64,000 nucleotides of DNA from Hymenobacter jeollabukensis (GCF_005771675.1 NZ_VAJM01000004.1:186001-250000), one strand, 5' to 3'. Shown: positions 9,465 to 18,921, counted from the stretch's first letter. The notes: generated from the letters alone by a model not told the origin. Numbers and translations are program-made.

Positions 9465-10163
9465 ATGAAAAACTCCCCGCTCCAACTCGCCCTCAACGTC
9501 GTCCTGCTGCTTGCCGTCGGGGTGCTGTTCTACCTGCACTTTGCCAGCAAGCCCGCGGCTCCTGCGCCGGCCGTGGCCAACACCGCCACCGCCCCGCCGC
9601 CCATGACGGCTCCCGACTCGGCCGCTGACGCCGACGAAGCGCCGGCTGCTGAAGAAGCCGCCCAGCCCGCCGCGTCCGCCCCGGCCGCCACGGAAGACAA
9701 CGTGCGCAAGGTAGCCTACGTGGAATCGACCAAGCTGCTCGACAGCTACAAGGGCCTGCAGGATGCCCGCCGCGCCTTCGAGAAAAAGGCCGCCGTGTGG
9801 GAGCAGAAGCACCGCGCCGCCGTGCAAAGCCTGCAGAATGCCGTGCAGAGCTACCAGAAAATGGCCCCCAGCATGACCGACGAGCAGCGCGCCACCGCCG
9901 AGCAGCGCCTGCAGCAGCAGGAGCAGCAAGTGGCCCAGCAGCAGCAGCAACTGCAGCAGCAGGCCCAGGAAGAAGAAGCCAAGATGACCAGCAGCGTGCT
10001 CACCAAGGTCAATAAGCTGCTGGAAGTCTACGGCAAGGAAAATGGCTACGACCTTATCCTGGTGTCCGGCAACGGCAGCATCGCCTACGCCCGCCCCGGC
10101 CTCGACATCACCAACATCGTGCTCAAGCGCCTGAACGCGGATTACGCCGCCGGCCGAAAATAA
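9465..10163 (+). CDS. OmpH/Skp family periplasmic chaperone-like protein
   Basis: 232 residues from ATG 9465. One N-terminal membrane anchor (about 7-26, LALNVVLLLAVGVLFYLHF), then an Ala/Pro-rich linker to ~75, then the OmpH domain beginning NVRKVAYVESTKLLDSYKGL. The middle is a long Gln-rich coiled coil (QQQEQQVAQQQQQLQQQ), the tentacle part of Skp. The end, NKLLEVYGKENGYDLILVSGNGSIAYA, is the typical OmpH beta-region. Skp holds outer-membrane proteins on their way to the Bam complex. Unlike classical Skp it is anchored rather than secreted. A strong terminator follows. Confidence 0.9.
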   Translation: MKNSPLQLALNVVLLLAVGVLFYLHFASKPAAPAPAVANTATAPPPMTAPDSAADADEAPAAEEAAQPAASAPAATEDNVRKVAYVESTKLLDSYKGLQDARRAFEKKAAVWEQKHRAAVQSLQNAVQSYQKMAPSMTDEQRATAEQRLQQQEQQVAQQQQQLQQQAQEEEAKMTSSVLTKVNKLLEVYGKENGYDLILVSGNGSIAYARPGLDITNIVLKRLNADYAAGRK

Positions 10164-10185
10164 TCCGCCCGTTCCGTGCGTTTTG

Positions 10186-10226
10186 AACCCCGCCGCCCGC
10201 ATCCGGGCGGCGGGGTTTTATTTTTT
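10186..10226 (+). terminator. Rho-independent terminator after the OmpH-like gene
   Basis: 14-bp perfect stem (10186-10199, AACCCCGCCGCCCG, with 10204-10217) and a 4-nt loop, followed by TTATTTTTT. It lies 22 bp after the stop codon. Confidence 0.9.
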
Positions 10227-10376
10227 CCGCTGATTATCCAACCAATCCGCCGCCAGCTGGCTCTTGCCGACAGGTACGCCTGCTCCCGAAGCCCGGCATT
10301 TGCTGCACTATGCTGCGGCCGAATGTGGTAGCTTGCCGGGATTTTGCCTGCTCCCTCTCCCTCAATTTATAGTTCT

Positions 10377-12797
10377 ATGCATTTCTCTTTACGCGCCGGC
10401 GCATTGGCCGCCGTGCTCGGCGGCCTGCCCGCGGCTGCGGCCGTGGCCCAGCAGCCCGCTCCGGCCCGCGTCACCTTCAGCGGTTACGTGCGCGACGCTC
10501 GCACCGGCGAAAACCTCATCGGCGTGGCCGTGGTGCACCCGGGCTCGGGCCAGGGCACCGCTACCAATACCTACGGGTTCTTCTCGCTCACGCTGCCCGC
10601 CACCGGCGACACCACCCGCCTGCTGACCTCTTACCTGGGCTACCAGCGCCAGCTGCGCCCGGTGCGCCTCGACAAAAGCCAGCAGCTCGACATCCGGCTG
10701 CAGCCGGCCAGCAGCGAGCTGCAATCGGTGGAAATCGTGGGTACGCGCGAGGAGCAGATTGCGCGCACCACCCGCATGGGCACCATGAACATTCCGATCA
10801 GCCAGATGAAGGCCATACCGGCCCTGTTCGGCGAGCGGGACGTGCTGAAGGTGCTGCAGCTGCTGCCCGGCGTGCAGAGCGGCGGCGAGGGCCAGAACGG
10901 CCTCTACGTGCGCGGCGGCTCGCCCGACCAGAACCTGATTCTGCTCGACGGCACGCCCGTCTACAACGCCTCCCACCTGTTCGGCTTCTTCTCGGTGTTC
11001 AACGCCGACGCGCTCAACAACGTGGAGCTGGTGAAGGGCGGCTTCCCGGCCCGCTACGGCGGCCGCCTCTCCTCGGTGCTCGACATGAGCATGAAGGAGG
11101 GCAACATGCAGGAGTTTCACGGCGAGGGCGGCATCGGGCTGATTGCCTCCCGCGTGACGCTGGAAGGGCCCATCAAAAAGGACACGGCCTCCTTTATCAT
11201 CTCGGCCCGGCGCACCTACATCGATGTGCTGGCCCGCCCGCTCATCAGCCTGGCCATGGCCGCCGAGGGCATTCCATCGGACGAGCGGCCCACCGTCGGC
11301 TACTTCTTCCACGACCTGAACGCGAAGGTGAACTGGAAGCTGGGCCCGCGCGACCGGCTGTATTTGAGCGCCTACACCGGCCGCGACAAGTTCTACGCCC
11401 GCATGATGGACAAGCGCGGCAGCTCGGACGAGTACTCGAAGATGAAGGACGGCCTGGGCTGGGGCAACCTGACTTCGGCCCTGCGCTGGAACCACCTCGT
11501 CAACGACCGGCTGTTCGTCAACACCCACCTCACGTTCAGCCGCTACCAGTTCGACGTGGGTATCGAGCAGGAGGAGCGGCGCCGCGACAACGGCACGCTG
11601 CGCACCGACAAGTACTCGCTGAAGTACCTCTCCAACATCCGCGACTGGTCGCTGAAGTCGGACTTCGACTACGTGCCGCTGCCCGACCACTACATCCGCT
11701 TCGGCGGGCAGTACATCTGGCACCAGTTCCGGCCCGGCGCGGCCCAGGCCAAGTCGAACGACCCGAACAGCAACATCAACTTCAAAATCGGCTCGCGCAC
11801 CCAGGCCCAGGAAATGAGCCTCTACGCCGAGGACGACTACAAAGTGACGGAGCGGCTGAAGGTCAACGGCGGCCTGCGCCTCAACAGCTTTTTGGTGCGC
11901 GGCAAGCTCTACCCCTCGGTGGAGCCCCGCCTAGCCGCCCGCTACCTGCTCACGGAGGACTGGTCGCTGAAAGCCTCGTACGCCCGCACTACCCAGTACA
12001 TTCACCTGCTGGCCAACTCGGGCATCGGTCTGCCTACCGACCTGTGGGTGCCGGCCACGCCCAAGGTGAAGCCCCAGAAAGCCCAGCAGGTGGCCCTGGG
12101 CGCGGCCCGCAACGTGCGCTTCAAGGACGAGGACTACGAAGTGAGCCTGGAAACCTACTACAAGCCCATGCAGCGCCTGATCGAGTACCGCGAGGGCGCG
12201 AGCTTCCTGGGCACCACCGACAGCAACTGGGAAGACAAAGTGACCAGCGGGCAGGGCTGGGCCTACGGGGCGGAGGTGTTTGTGCAGAAGAAATCGGGGC
12301 GCACCACCGGCTGGGTGGGCTACACCCTGGCCTGGAGCCGCCGCCGCTTCGCCGAGCTGAACCAGGGCCAGATCTACCCCTACAAGTACGACCGGCGCCA
12401 CGACGCGACGCTGGTGGTCATTCACCAACTGTCGCCCACGCTGCGGCTGTCGGGCACCTTCGTCTACGGCACCGGCAACGCCGTCACGCTCTCGCGCGGC
12501 AGCTACACGCTCGGACCCGATTTCTACCAGTTCGACGACTACGGCTCGCGCAACTCCTACCGCATGCGCGCCTACCAGCGCCTCGACCTGGACCTGAGCC
12601 AGACCAAGAAGAAGAAGTGGGGCGAAATCGTGAACAGCTTCTCCGTGTACAACGCCTACAACCGCCGCAACCCCTACTTCCTCTACTTCGACCCAGGCTA
12701 CCAGAACACCTACACCGGGCAAACCAAAAAGCCGAGCTACCGCCAGATCAGCCTGTTCCCCATTCTGCCGTCCTTCAGCAAGAGCTTCCGCTTCTAA
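10377..12797 (+). CDS. TonB-dependent receptor with carboxypeptidase-regulatory-like N-terminal domain
   Basis: Outer-membrane importer, 806 residues from ATG 10377 (an earlier TTG in frame lacks a signal peptide at its start). Signal peptide 1-25 ending AAAVAQQ; CarboxypepD_reg-like beta-sandwich about 32-115 (VTFSGYVRDARTGENLIGV); TonB plug about 125-240 with LQLLPGVQSGGEGQNGLYVRGG and NNVELVKGGFPARYGGRLSSV; the rest a 22-strand barrel ending in an aromatic residue (FSKSFRF). No SusD partner. Instead a DUF4249 lipoprotein follows after 12 bp, the standard partner of this receptor subgroup. The substrate is unknown. Confidence 0.95.
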   Translation: MHFSLRAGALAAVLGGLPAAAAVAQQPAPARVTFSGYVRDARTGENLIGVAVVHPGSGQGTATNTYGFFSLTLPATGDTTRLLTSYLGYQRQLRPVRLDKSQQLDIRLQPASSELQSVEIVGTREEQIARTTRMGTMNIPISQMKAIPALFGERDVLKVLQLLPGVQSGGEGQNGLYVRGGSPDQNLILLDGTPVYNASHLFGFFSVFNADALNNVELVKGGFPARYGGRLSSVLDMSMKEGNMQEFHGEGGIGLIASRVTLEGPIKKDTASFIISARRTYIDVLARPLISLAMAAEGIPSDERPTVGYFFHDLNAKVNWKLGPRDRLYLSAYTGRDKFYARMMDKRGSSDEYSKMKDGLGWGNLTSALRWNHLVNDRLFVNTHLTFSRYQFDVGIEQEERRRDNGTLRTDKYSLKYLSNIRDWSLKSDFDYVPLPDHYIRFGGQYIWHQFRPGAAQAKSNDPNSNINFKIGSRTQAQEMSLYAEDDYKVTERLKVNGGLRLNSFLVRGKLYPSVEPRLAARYLLTEDWSLKASYARTTQYIHLLANSGIGLPTDLWVPATPKVKPQKAQQVALGAARNVRFKDEDYEVSLETYYKPMQRLIEYREGASFLGTTDSNWEDKVTSGQGWAYGAEVFVQKKSGRTTGWVGYTLAWSRRRFAELNQGQIYPYKYDRRHDATLVVIHQLSPTLRLSGTFVYGTGNAVTLSRGSYTLGPDFYQFDDYGSRNSYRMRAYQRLDLDLSQTKKKKWGEIVNSFSVYNAYNRRNPYFLYFDPGYQNTYTGQTKKPSYRQISLFPILPSFSKSFRF

Positions 12798-12809
12798 TCC
12801 GATTCTGCC

Positions 12810-13796
12810 ATGACGTTCATTCAGTCTGATTTTCTGCGGGAAACCCGGCCCGCCGCCCTGCTGCTGCCGGCCCTGCTCGCGGCCTGCGACACGGCCATCG
12901 ACGTGCCCGAGCCGGAGCACACGCCCCGCGTGGCCATGGTGCTGACGCTCGACAACCTGGCCGCCACCGACTCGGTGATGCGCCAGAACTACCTGGGCCG
13001 CCTGCCCTTCGTGAGCGTGAGCCAGCGCCTCTACGACCTGACGCCCCTGCAGGGCCGCACCGATGCCACCGTGGAGGTGCGCGACGCGGCCGGCGCGGTA
13101 GTGGAGCGCTACCGGCCCATTGCGGCGGCGCCTTCGCCGTATCCGGGCGGTGGCTATTACAATCAGGGCCAGTACCGCCCCACGCTGCGCTACCAGTTCC
13201 GGCCCGGGCAGACCTACCGGGTGCGCACCACGGTGCCGGGCATCGAGCCGGCCGAAAGCCAGCTGACCCTGCCCGCGCCCGTGGCCGTGGACGTGACCAA
13301 AACCCCGCTGAGCAGCAACAGCGGCCAGACCCGCGCCCGCGTCACCGTGGCCTTCGACGAGCCCGGCGGTAGCAACGACTACTACCTAGTGACGGCCCAG
13401 GTCGTGGATGCCAGCGGGCAGCGCACGGGCTACCTCAACCTCAGCGACGAGGACGACACCGGCGTGGCCGTGCCCACTTACCGCCTCTCCGACCCGCGCT
13501 CCTCCTACGAGCTGTATCCCTTCAGCGACGCTAACGTGAACGGGCAGCGCCTCAGCTTCTCAGCCAACGTGACGTTCTACAGCGGCAGCGGGCAGCCCAA
13601 CCCGCCGGCGCAGTATCTGCAGGTCACGCTCACTCACCTCACCCGCGACCTGTACCTCTTCTACAACAGCTACGTGCAGTACAGCAACAACGACGGCAAC
13701 CCCTTCGCCGAGCCCACGCCGCTGTACTCCAACGTGGCGCCCGGCTTCGGCATCTTCGGCGGCGCCACCGATACCTGGGTGCGCCTGCCGCTGTAG
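12810..13796 (+). CDS. DUF4249 lipoprotein, partner of the TonB-dependent receptor
   Basis: 328 residues. The N terminus has a short hydrophobic stretch and the lipobox LLAAC with C26; after it comes TAIDVPEPEHTPRVAMVLTLD, the usual opening of DUF4249 proteins. The middle (VEVRDAAGAVVERY, YRVRTTVPGIEPAESQLTLP) has the beta-sandwich pattern of the family. The spacing of 12 bp to the receptor implies one operon. By analogy with SusD-like lids it may bind the ligand of the receptor on the cell surface; this is inference from the pairing. Confidence 0.9.
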   Translation: MTFIQSDFLRETRPAALLLPALLAACDTAIDVPEPEHTPRVAMVLTLDNLAATDSVMRQNYLGRLPFVSVSQRLYDLTPLQGRTDATVEVRDAAGAVVERYRPIAAAPSPYPGGGYYNQGQYRPTLRYQFRPGQTYRVRTTVPGIEPAESQLTLPAPVAVDVTKTPLSSNSGQTRARVTVAFDEPGGSNDYYLVTAQVVDASGQRTGYLNLSDEDDTGVAVPTYRLSDPRSSYELYPFSDANVNGQRLSFSANVTFYSGSGQPNPPAQYLQVTLTHLTRDLYLFYNSYVQYSNNDGNPFAEPTPLYSNVAPGFGIFGGATDTWVRLPL

Positions 13797-13900
13797 GCTG
13801 GAGTTGAAAAATCAGCCCGCGGCCGAGCCGGCATTAAACTTGCGTGGGTGGGTTACGTCTAATAATGCAGAACTAACCCGCGCTCCGGCGCTTCTGATAC

Positions 13901-14140
13901 ATGCCTAATCTGCTGAAAACCTTTGTGCTGGCTGGAGCCGTGGCCGTTGGCGGCCTGCTGACCAGCTGCGTTTCGTCCGGTTACGTGGTGGGGCCGCCCC
14001 CGCCGCCCGTCATCGTGCGGCCGGCCCCGGTCATCGTCACGCCGCGCCCGTACTACCGGGCCCGGCCGTACTACCGCCCCGCCCCGCGACCCTACTACGG
14101 CCCGCGCTACTACGGCCACGGGCACGGCCGCCGCTGGTAG
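13901..14140 (+). CDS. Small Pro/Tyr-rich lipoprotein
   Basis: 79 residues. Signal peptide with lipobox LLTSC (C23), then a low-complexity tail made of PPPPPVIVRPAPVIV and repeated PYY units (RPYYRARPYYRPAPRPYYGP), ending in a basic HGHGRRW. No known domain. The tail is probably an extended, surface-exposed or wall-contacting segment. A strong terminator follows, and the gene has its own 100-bp upstream gap, so it is likely transcribed alone. Confidence 0.75.
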   Translation: MPNLLKTFVLAGAVAVGGLLTSCVSSGYVVGPPPPPVIVRPAPVIVTPRPYYRARPYYRPAPRPYYGPRYYGHGHGRRW

Positions 14141-14167
14141 CTTCGTTCTGCCGCCGCCCCTGTAAGC

Positions 14168-14210
14168 CACGAGGCCCCGCCGGATCATCCGGCGGGGCCT
14201 CGTGCGTTTT
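14168..14210 (+). terminator. Rho-independent terminator after the small lipoprotein gene
   Basis: 17-bp perfect stem (14168-14184, CACGAGGCCCCGCCGGA, with 14188-14204), a 3-nt loop, and TTTT downstream. It lies 28 bp after the stop codon. Confidence 0.88.
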
Positions 14211-14301
14211 GGGGAAGTCAACGGGCGCGGCTGATTTCGTTCGACGGCAAGACGCACGTATGCGTCCCTGCTAGCAAGCCAACAATCAACCGGAAAACGC
14301 C

Positions 14302-14916
14302 TTAGAAGCTGAAGCGTACGCTCACGGCCGCATCCTGGTACACGGCGCTGTTGCCGCGGTATACGTCGAAGTAGGGCTTGTAGTCGGCGCTGATGACCAG
14401 CGGCAGGTCGGGAATCTTGTATTCCAGGCCCAGCACGAAGTCGGCGCCGAAGACGGGGTACACCTGGTCGTCGGTGTAGTAGGCGTAGTAGTACCGGTCG
14501 TGCTTTTTGCGGCGGTACTCCACCACGTAGTAGTAGCGGCCACGGTAGGCGCCGGCGTGCAGGCCCGCGCCGAGGTACCACTGCAGGTTTTTCACGTCGG
14601 GCAGGATGGTCCAGTGCTTTTCCAGCAGCAGGGTGAACCGGGCCCCGCGGCCCAGGTACTCGGTGGTCACGAGGCCTTCGACGGCCGCGCCCTTGCCGGG
14701 ATTGAAGAAGTGCTTGACGGTGAGGCCCGAGGCAAAACCGCCCCCGCGCAGACCGATGCCGGTGGTGTAGCCCGCGCCGCCGCCGCCTTTGCTGCTCCCA
14801 CCGCCCTTACCCGACGACTTGCCGGACTTAGTGCTGGTTTTCTTGGTCTGCGCCGAAACTTGTCCGATTCCGAGAGCCAGCGTCAGGAGTAAGAGAAAGA
14901 GAAAAGGCTTTTTCAT
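14302..14916 (-). CDS. Small outer-membrane beta-barrel protein of unknown function
   Basis: 204 residues from ATG 14916. Signal peptide ending VSAQ, then a Lys/Ser/Gly-rich low-complexity segment (about 20-45), then alternating amphipathic strands (TTGIGLRGGGFASGLTVKHFF, AAVEGLVTTEY, QWYLGAGLHAGAY, VFGADFVLGLEYKI) and a C-terminal VRFSF with final Phe, the outer-membrane barrel signature. A Tyr-rich segment (RGRYYYVVEY...DRYYYAYYTDD) probably forms an extracellular loop. The size fits an 8-stranded barrel. No specific family recognised. Confidence 0.75.
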   Translation of the reverse strand: MKKPFLFLLLLTLALGIGQVSAQTKKTSTKSGKSSGKGGGSSKGGGGAGYTTGIGLRGGGFASGLTVKHFFNPGKGAAVEGLVTTEYLGRGARFTLLLEKHWTILPDVKNLQWYLGAGLHAGAYRGRYYYVVEYRRKKHDRYYYAYYTDDQVYPVFGADFVLGLEYKIPDLPLVISADYKPYFDVYRGNSAVYQDAAVSVRFSF

Positions 14917-14992
14917 GAATGAGTGCAAAATTGTAGTCGCTAAGTTTGTTTTCGGAGTTGTCAGAGGCCAAACTTACGGATTCGAGTGCAAT

Positions 14993-15682
14993 TCAGGCCG
15001 AGGGCGAGACGCCCGCCTGAATTTCATCGGACAGGTGCACGCGCACGCCGCCGCCGTCCTGGTAGGCGGTGTTGAGCATGGCCTGGGCCACCGTTTGGGC
15101 CGGCACGGCCCGGTAGCGCCGCAGCGGCCCCAGCAGCAGCGGGCTCACCAGCTTCAGCAGCACCGCCCCGATTTGTTCGCCCAGGCGCTTTTCGGGGCGT
15201 GCACCCAGCAGCAGCGAGGGCCGGAAGATATGGACGGCCCGGAACGGGGCCTGCCGCACGCTGGCTTCCATGTCGCCTTTCACGCGGTTGTAGTAGAAGC
15301 TCGAATGGGCATCGGCGCCCATGGCCGACACAACCATGAACTGCGCGGCGAAATTGGCGGCCGTGAGGGCGGCCAGCTTCACCACGTAGAGGTAGTCGAC
15401 TTTGTAAAAAGCCTCTTTCGAGCCGGCCTGCCGCATGGTGGTGCCCAGGCAGCAGAACACGTCGTCGGCAATCAGCGAAAGTCGGTGGTCTTCGAGGTGG
15501 TCGAAATCGACGGTGCGCTGCACCAGCAGCGGGTGCATCAAGGGCAGCGGCCGGCGCCCCACGCTGATGACTTTGGTGTAACGGCCGCAGCTCAGCAGCA
15601 GGGGCAGCAGCTGGCTGCCCACGAGGCCGCTGGCGCCGGCAATGAGGGCGACTTTCTGGGGCGCCGACGAAGTGGGGTCCAT
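14993..15682 (-). CDS. NAD(P)-binding Rossmann-fold protein, TIP30/HTATIP2-like
   Basis: 229 residues from ATG 15682 (a TTG three codons upstream is less likely). The dinucleotide-binding loop GASGLVGSQ is near 16-24, followed by VISVGRRPL and the FDHLEDH segment typical of this atypical SDR group. VVSAMGADAHSSFYYNRVKGDME contains the Ser and the YxxxK pair (YNRVK). The substrate is unknown; these proteins are often annotated as NAD-dependent epimerases or oxidoreductases. It is followed on the same strand by the small barrel gene but 76 bp away. Confidence 0.85.
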   Translation of the reverse strand: MDPTSSAPQKVALIAGASGLVGSQLLPLLLSCGRYTKVISVGRRPLPLMHPLLVQRTVDFDHLEDHRLSLIADDVFCCLGTTMRQAGSKEAFYKVDYLYVVKLAALTAANFAAQFMVVSAMGADAHSSFYYNRVKGDMEASVRQAPFRAVHIFRPSLLLGARPEKRLGEQIGAVLLKLVSPLLLGPLRRYRAVPAQTVAQAMLNTAYQDGGGVRVHLSDEIQAGVSPSA

Positions 15683-15794
15683 GTCTGGCAAACGGTCAGG
15701 AAGGAGTTGACGGTTTCCCCAACGGGAGAAGCGCCCGAAGGTTCGGCTGAGCTGGCGGGCAACGCTTGCGCTCCGCTAAACCGGCGCCGGCGCG

Positions 15795-16628
15795 TTACTC
15801 GGCGTCGTCGATGAGGCGCGTAGAGTCGGGGTGCAGCTCCACCTGCCCGCGGCGGTAGAGGGTGCCGAGGGCTTTTTTGAACACCTTTTTGCTCATGCCC
15901 ACGCGGCGGTAGATTTCCTCCGGGTCGGTTTTGTCGGTGATGGGCAGCTTGCCGCCGGCTTTGCGCAGGTAGCGCACCAGCTCGTCGGCGGCGGCCAGGG
16001 CTTCGTCGTAGCCCTGGCGCTGCAGGCTCACGTCCACCTTGCCGTCCTCGCGCACCTGGCGCACGTAGCCGGTCAGCTGGTCACCGATGCTGAGCGGGCG
16101 AAACACCTCGTTGCGGAACAGCATCCCCTGGTAGCGCCCGTCGACGAGCACAGCGTAGCCCAGCTCGCTCTGCCCGGCCACCAGCAGCGGCACGGCGGTA
16201 CCGGGCTCCAGCAGCGGGTTGCGGTCGGTGAACCGCTCCCACTTGGCGGTAGCAACGAGGCGGTCGGAAGTTTCGTCGAGGTAGATGTAGACCAGCACCA
16301 GGTCGCCCACGTGCACGCGCTTGGGCTGGTTGCGCAAGGGCAGCAGCAGGTCCTTGAGCAGGCCCCAGTCGAGGAAGGCGCCCAGCGAGGTGGCTGAGGT
16401 AACCTTGAGTACGGCAAACTCATTGACCTTGGCCAGCGGCGTTTCGGTGGTGGCGATGAGGCGGTCCTCGGAGTCGCGGTACACGAAGGCGCGCACCATG
16501 TCGCCCACGCGCACGCCGGCCGGCACGTAGCGGTCGGGCATGAGAATGTCGCCGTCGTCGGAAGTCAGGTAAATACCGAATTCGACGAAGCGGGCTACTT
16601 CCAGGTCGTTATAGTCGCCAAGGTTCAT
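15795..16628 (-). CDS. CvfB-like S1 RNA-binding protein
   Basis: 277 residues from ATG 16628. Built of S1-type beta-barrels: ~1-60 (FGIYLTSDDGDILMPDRYV), 65-135 (LGAFLDWGLLKDLLLPLRNQ) and 145-210 (LGYAVLVDGRYQGMLFRNEV), then a winged-helix C-terminal domain (EEIYRRVGMSKKVFKKALGTLYRRGQVEL). This order is that of CvfB/YitL, which binds RNA and affects virulence gene expression in Staphylococcus. The role in Bacteroidota is not established. Adjacent to the NAD-binding gene on the same strand, 112 bp apart. Confidence 0.9.
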   Translation of the reverse strand: MNLGDYNDLEVARFVEFGIYLTSDDGDILMPDRYVPAGVRVGDMVRAFVYRDSEDRLIATTETPLAKVNEFAVLKVTSATSLGAFLDWGLLKDLLLPLRNQPKRVHVGDLVLVYIYLDETSDRLVATAKWERFTDRNPLLEPGTAVPLLVAGQSELGYAVLVDGRYQGMLFRNEVFRPLSIGDQLTGYVRQVREDGKVDVSLQRQGYDEALAAADELVRYLRKAGGKLPITDKTDPEEIYRRVGMSKKVFKKALGTLYRRGQVELHPDSTRLIDDAE

Positions 16629-17010
16629 GGGCAGGGGAGGGGCAGTGAGCAATTATCAATGAGCAACGAACAATGCGCTCATTGGGCTGACGCGGCTGCA
16701 AAGGTGGGAGCTTTTGAGTTTAGGAGTTACGGAGGCGAGAAGTGAAGGGCAGATGCGCCAAGCGCCGCCGGGGTACCTCGCCTGTTACTATACGGCCTGC
16801 TGAGCCCCGCGAAGCACCTCTGCCGCTGATGTTGGGTATTAATTTCTATCTGGCGAAGCGGTAGAGATGCTTCGACAAGCGGACGCTAGATGAGCATGAC
16901 GGCCTTTTCAGTCGTTCAACGAAGCCCGCGAGATGTCTCGACTTCGCTCGACATGACGGTTCTTCAACTTACAACTTCACCATTTCACCACTTCGCAACT
17001 TCACCACTTG
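16629..17010. other. Repeat-filled intergenic region (382 bp)
   Basis: Between CvfB and the POTRA/barrel gene (both minus). It contains an AGCAATTATCAATGAGCAACG stretch, a degenerate copy of the GCATCTCTACCGCTTCG hairpin family (16810-16874), another fragment ending CTCGACATGACGG near 16956, and a short run of the TTCACCA-type repeat at 16972-17010. No gene seen; it appears to be a graveyard of small repeats. Confidence 0.6.
16810..16874. repeat. Imperfect inverted repeat of the CGAAGCATCTCTACCGCT family
   Basis: Left arm 16810-16827 and right arm 16857-16874 match 16 of 18 positions. The right arm is the same sequence as in the 38-bp arms at 31065-31153. The tail GCATGACGG at ~16894 fits the outer end of that family, so this is a decayed copy. 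Confidence 0.6.
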
Positions 17011-18921
17011 CTACAGCCCCGAGTCGTAGCGCACGATGCTGGGCTGGCCGAAGCTGAAGTCGTTGAAGCGGTAGATGGTGCGCGAGGTCTGGTAGAGGCG
17101 GGTGCCCTTGCCGTCGTCGATGCCCTGGGGGTAGAAGCCGAACAGCAGCTGAATGGTGTTGACGGCCAGGTATTCGTTGCGCAGGCGCACGCCCAGGCCG
17201 AAGCCGGTGTAGGGCTTGCCCTGGAAGGGCGAGGGGCTGCCGTTGGTGCTCAGCCAGGCCGCATCGGCCCAGGCAATGCCGGCCACCCGGAAGCCCAGAA
17301 ACGACACCGGCGTAAACACGTTGGCCTCGTAGTTGAGCACGAAGCGCGAGGTGCCGCGCAGAATGCCGTCGTCGCTCATGCCGCGCAGGCCCCGGTCGCC
17401 GGCAATGCTCAGGGCCAGATCGGAGCGCTGCCGGCCGATGCCGATGATGCTGCGGTTCCAGAAGAAGTGGCGCCACTGCCAGTTGCCGGTGTGATAGAGG
17501 CGGGTGAAGGCCAGGATTTCGCTGGAAAAAGCGCCCTCCTGCCAGCGCCCGTAGCGGTAAAAGCGCCCGTACTCGCCGTTGACGTAGAGGTAGCCGTGCA
17601 GCGGGTTGAAGCCGGCCAGCGCCACCCGCCCGGCGAAATAGGAGCGCCCGCCCGTGGGATTCACGTCGTAGCCGCTGGTGAAGGTGAGCAGGGAGCCCGT
17701 GGGCACGTCCTCGGTGCGGCCGAAGCCGAACAGGTAGCGGTCCTTGTAGTAGCGGCGCACGCTGTAGCCCAGGCTGAACAGGGCCGTGTTGCTGCTCTGA
17801 AACGTCGGGTCGGGGCGGCGGTAGTAGTCGGTGCGGATGGCGCGGGTGGCCACGATGACGCGGGCCGGGTTTTCGTAGCCCAAATCGTAGGAGCGGGGCT
17901 GAAAGGCGCGGCCCACCCAGGCATCGGCCACGGTGTAGCCCATCGGGTCGAACTCCGGAATCGTGCCGTCCTCCGGGAAGGTACGCTGAATGCCCTGGTT
18001 GAAGCGCGTCACGTTCAGGGCGTAGGCGTAGCGCGTGTTCACCGACACGAAGCCGCGGTACAGCGAAGCCCCGGCTTCCTCGTACTGCCACTGATTGCGG
18101 TAGCGGGCCTGCACGCCCAGGTAGTTGCGCAGCGGCACGGTGTAGCTGCCCTCGTACTGCCAGCCCTGCGGGTTCGAGAGGCCGTAGTCGAGGCGGTTGC
18201 GGAAGTCGTGGCCGCGGGCCAGGAAGTTCTTGTCGCGCAGGGTGAGCAGGCCCGCGCCCACGTCGCGGATCTGCAGGCCCGCGCTGATGCTGAACACGTC
18301 CTTGGTAATGACCTTGATGTCGACGCTGTCCTTGGTGGAGGTCTTTTCATTCACCACCACCCGCGCGTCGAGGATAAAGTTGGTCTGGCGCAGCAGACGC
18401 TCGGTTTCGGCCAAGGATTGGGGCTTCAGCTCCTGGCCGGGCCGGAACAAGAGCAGCTTGCGGATTTTGCGCCGGGCCGTCTTGATGTGCAGCGCGTTGC
18501 CGCCCTTTTCCAGGATGTTGCGCGGCACCCGGGTCGAGTCGTTGATGTTGAAGCCGAACGCGTCGAGCGTCTTCACGTCGACGCGGCGCACCACCTTGTA
18601 GTTGTGCCGGTCGTACTGCCGGTCGAGCAACGTGGCGTCGAGGCCGCCCTGCTCCTCGCGGCGCTCGGTGAAGTTGAAAATGGCCGAAGCTGCCTTGCCC
18701 AGGATGGTTTTGCGCTTGGTGTAAGCCTTCAGCCCGCCGAGGAAGCGCTGCTGGTCGAAGCCGCGGCGCAGCGAGTCGACGGGTGCGCTGGCGGGGCGGC
18801 GTACCGTGTCGCGCACGGCGGGCTGCTGCTGGGCTACGGCCGGGCCCGCCGACGCCAGGGCCAGCACCGGAACGAGTAAGGATAGAAAGTAGCGCGGCAG
18901 ACGGGTAAGCACAGCAATCAA
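17011..18921 (-). CDS. BamA/TamA-like outer-membrane protein with POTRA domain
   Basis: 636 residues. The first codon is TTG at 18921; a GTG at 18912 is an equally good start, and both precede a normal signal peptide (LTRLPRYFLSLLVPVLALASAGPAVAQ). A POTRA-like region near 105-215 (YKVVRRVDVKTLDAFGFNIND, QELKPQSLAETERLLRQTNFILDARVVV) is followed by a 16-strand-type barrel with FLARGHDFRNRLDYGL and NEYLAVNTIQLLFGFYPQG. Its likely job is outer-membrane assembly or transport across that membrane, but it has fewer POTRA units than BamA (five), so it is a paralogue rather than BamA itself. Confidence 0.82.
   Translation of the reverse strand: MIAVLTRLPRYFLSLLVPVLALASAGPAVAQQQPAVRDTVRRPASAPVDSLRRGFDQQRFLGGLKAYTKRKTILGKAASAIFNFTERREEQGGLDATLLDRQYDRHNYKVVRRVDVKTLDAFGFNINDSTRVPRNILEKGGNALHIKTARRKIRKLLLFRPGQELKPQSLAETERLLRQTNFILDARVVVNEKTSTKDSVDIKVITKDVFSISAGLQIRDVGAGLLTLRDKNFLARGHDFRNRLDYGLSNPQGWQYEGSYTVPLRNYLGVQARYRNQWQYEEAGASLYRGFVSVNTRYAYALNVTRFNQGIQRTFPEDGTIPEFDPMGYTVADAWVGRAFQPRSYDLGYENPARVIVATRAIRTDYYRRPDPTFQSSNTALFSLGYSVRRYYKDRYLFGFGRTEDVPTGSLLTFTSGYDVNPTGGRSYFAGRVALAGFNPLHGYLYVNGEYGRFYRYGRWQEGAFSSEILAFTRLYHTGNWQWRHFFWNRSIIGIGRQRSDLALSIAGDRGLRGMSDDGILRGTSRFVLNYEANVFTPVSFLGFRVAGIAWADAAWLSTNGSPSPFQGKPYTGFGLGVRLRNEYLAVNTIQLLFGFYPQGIDDGKGTRLYQTSRTIYRFNDFSFGQPSIVRYDSGL

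Noticed and set aside
17008-18879. 623-codon plus-strand frame opposite the POTRA/barrel protein
   Set aside because: Antisense shadow; the minus-strand protein has a signal peptide, a POTRA-like region and a barrel pattern.
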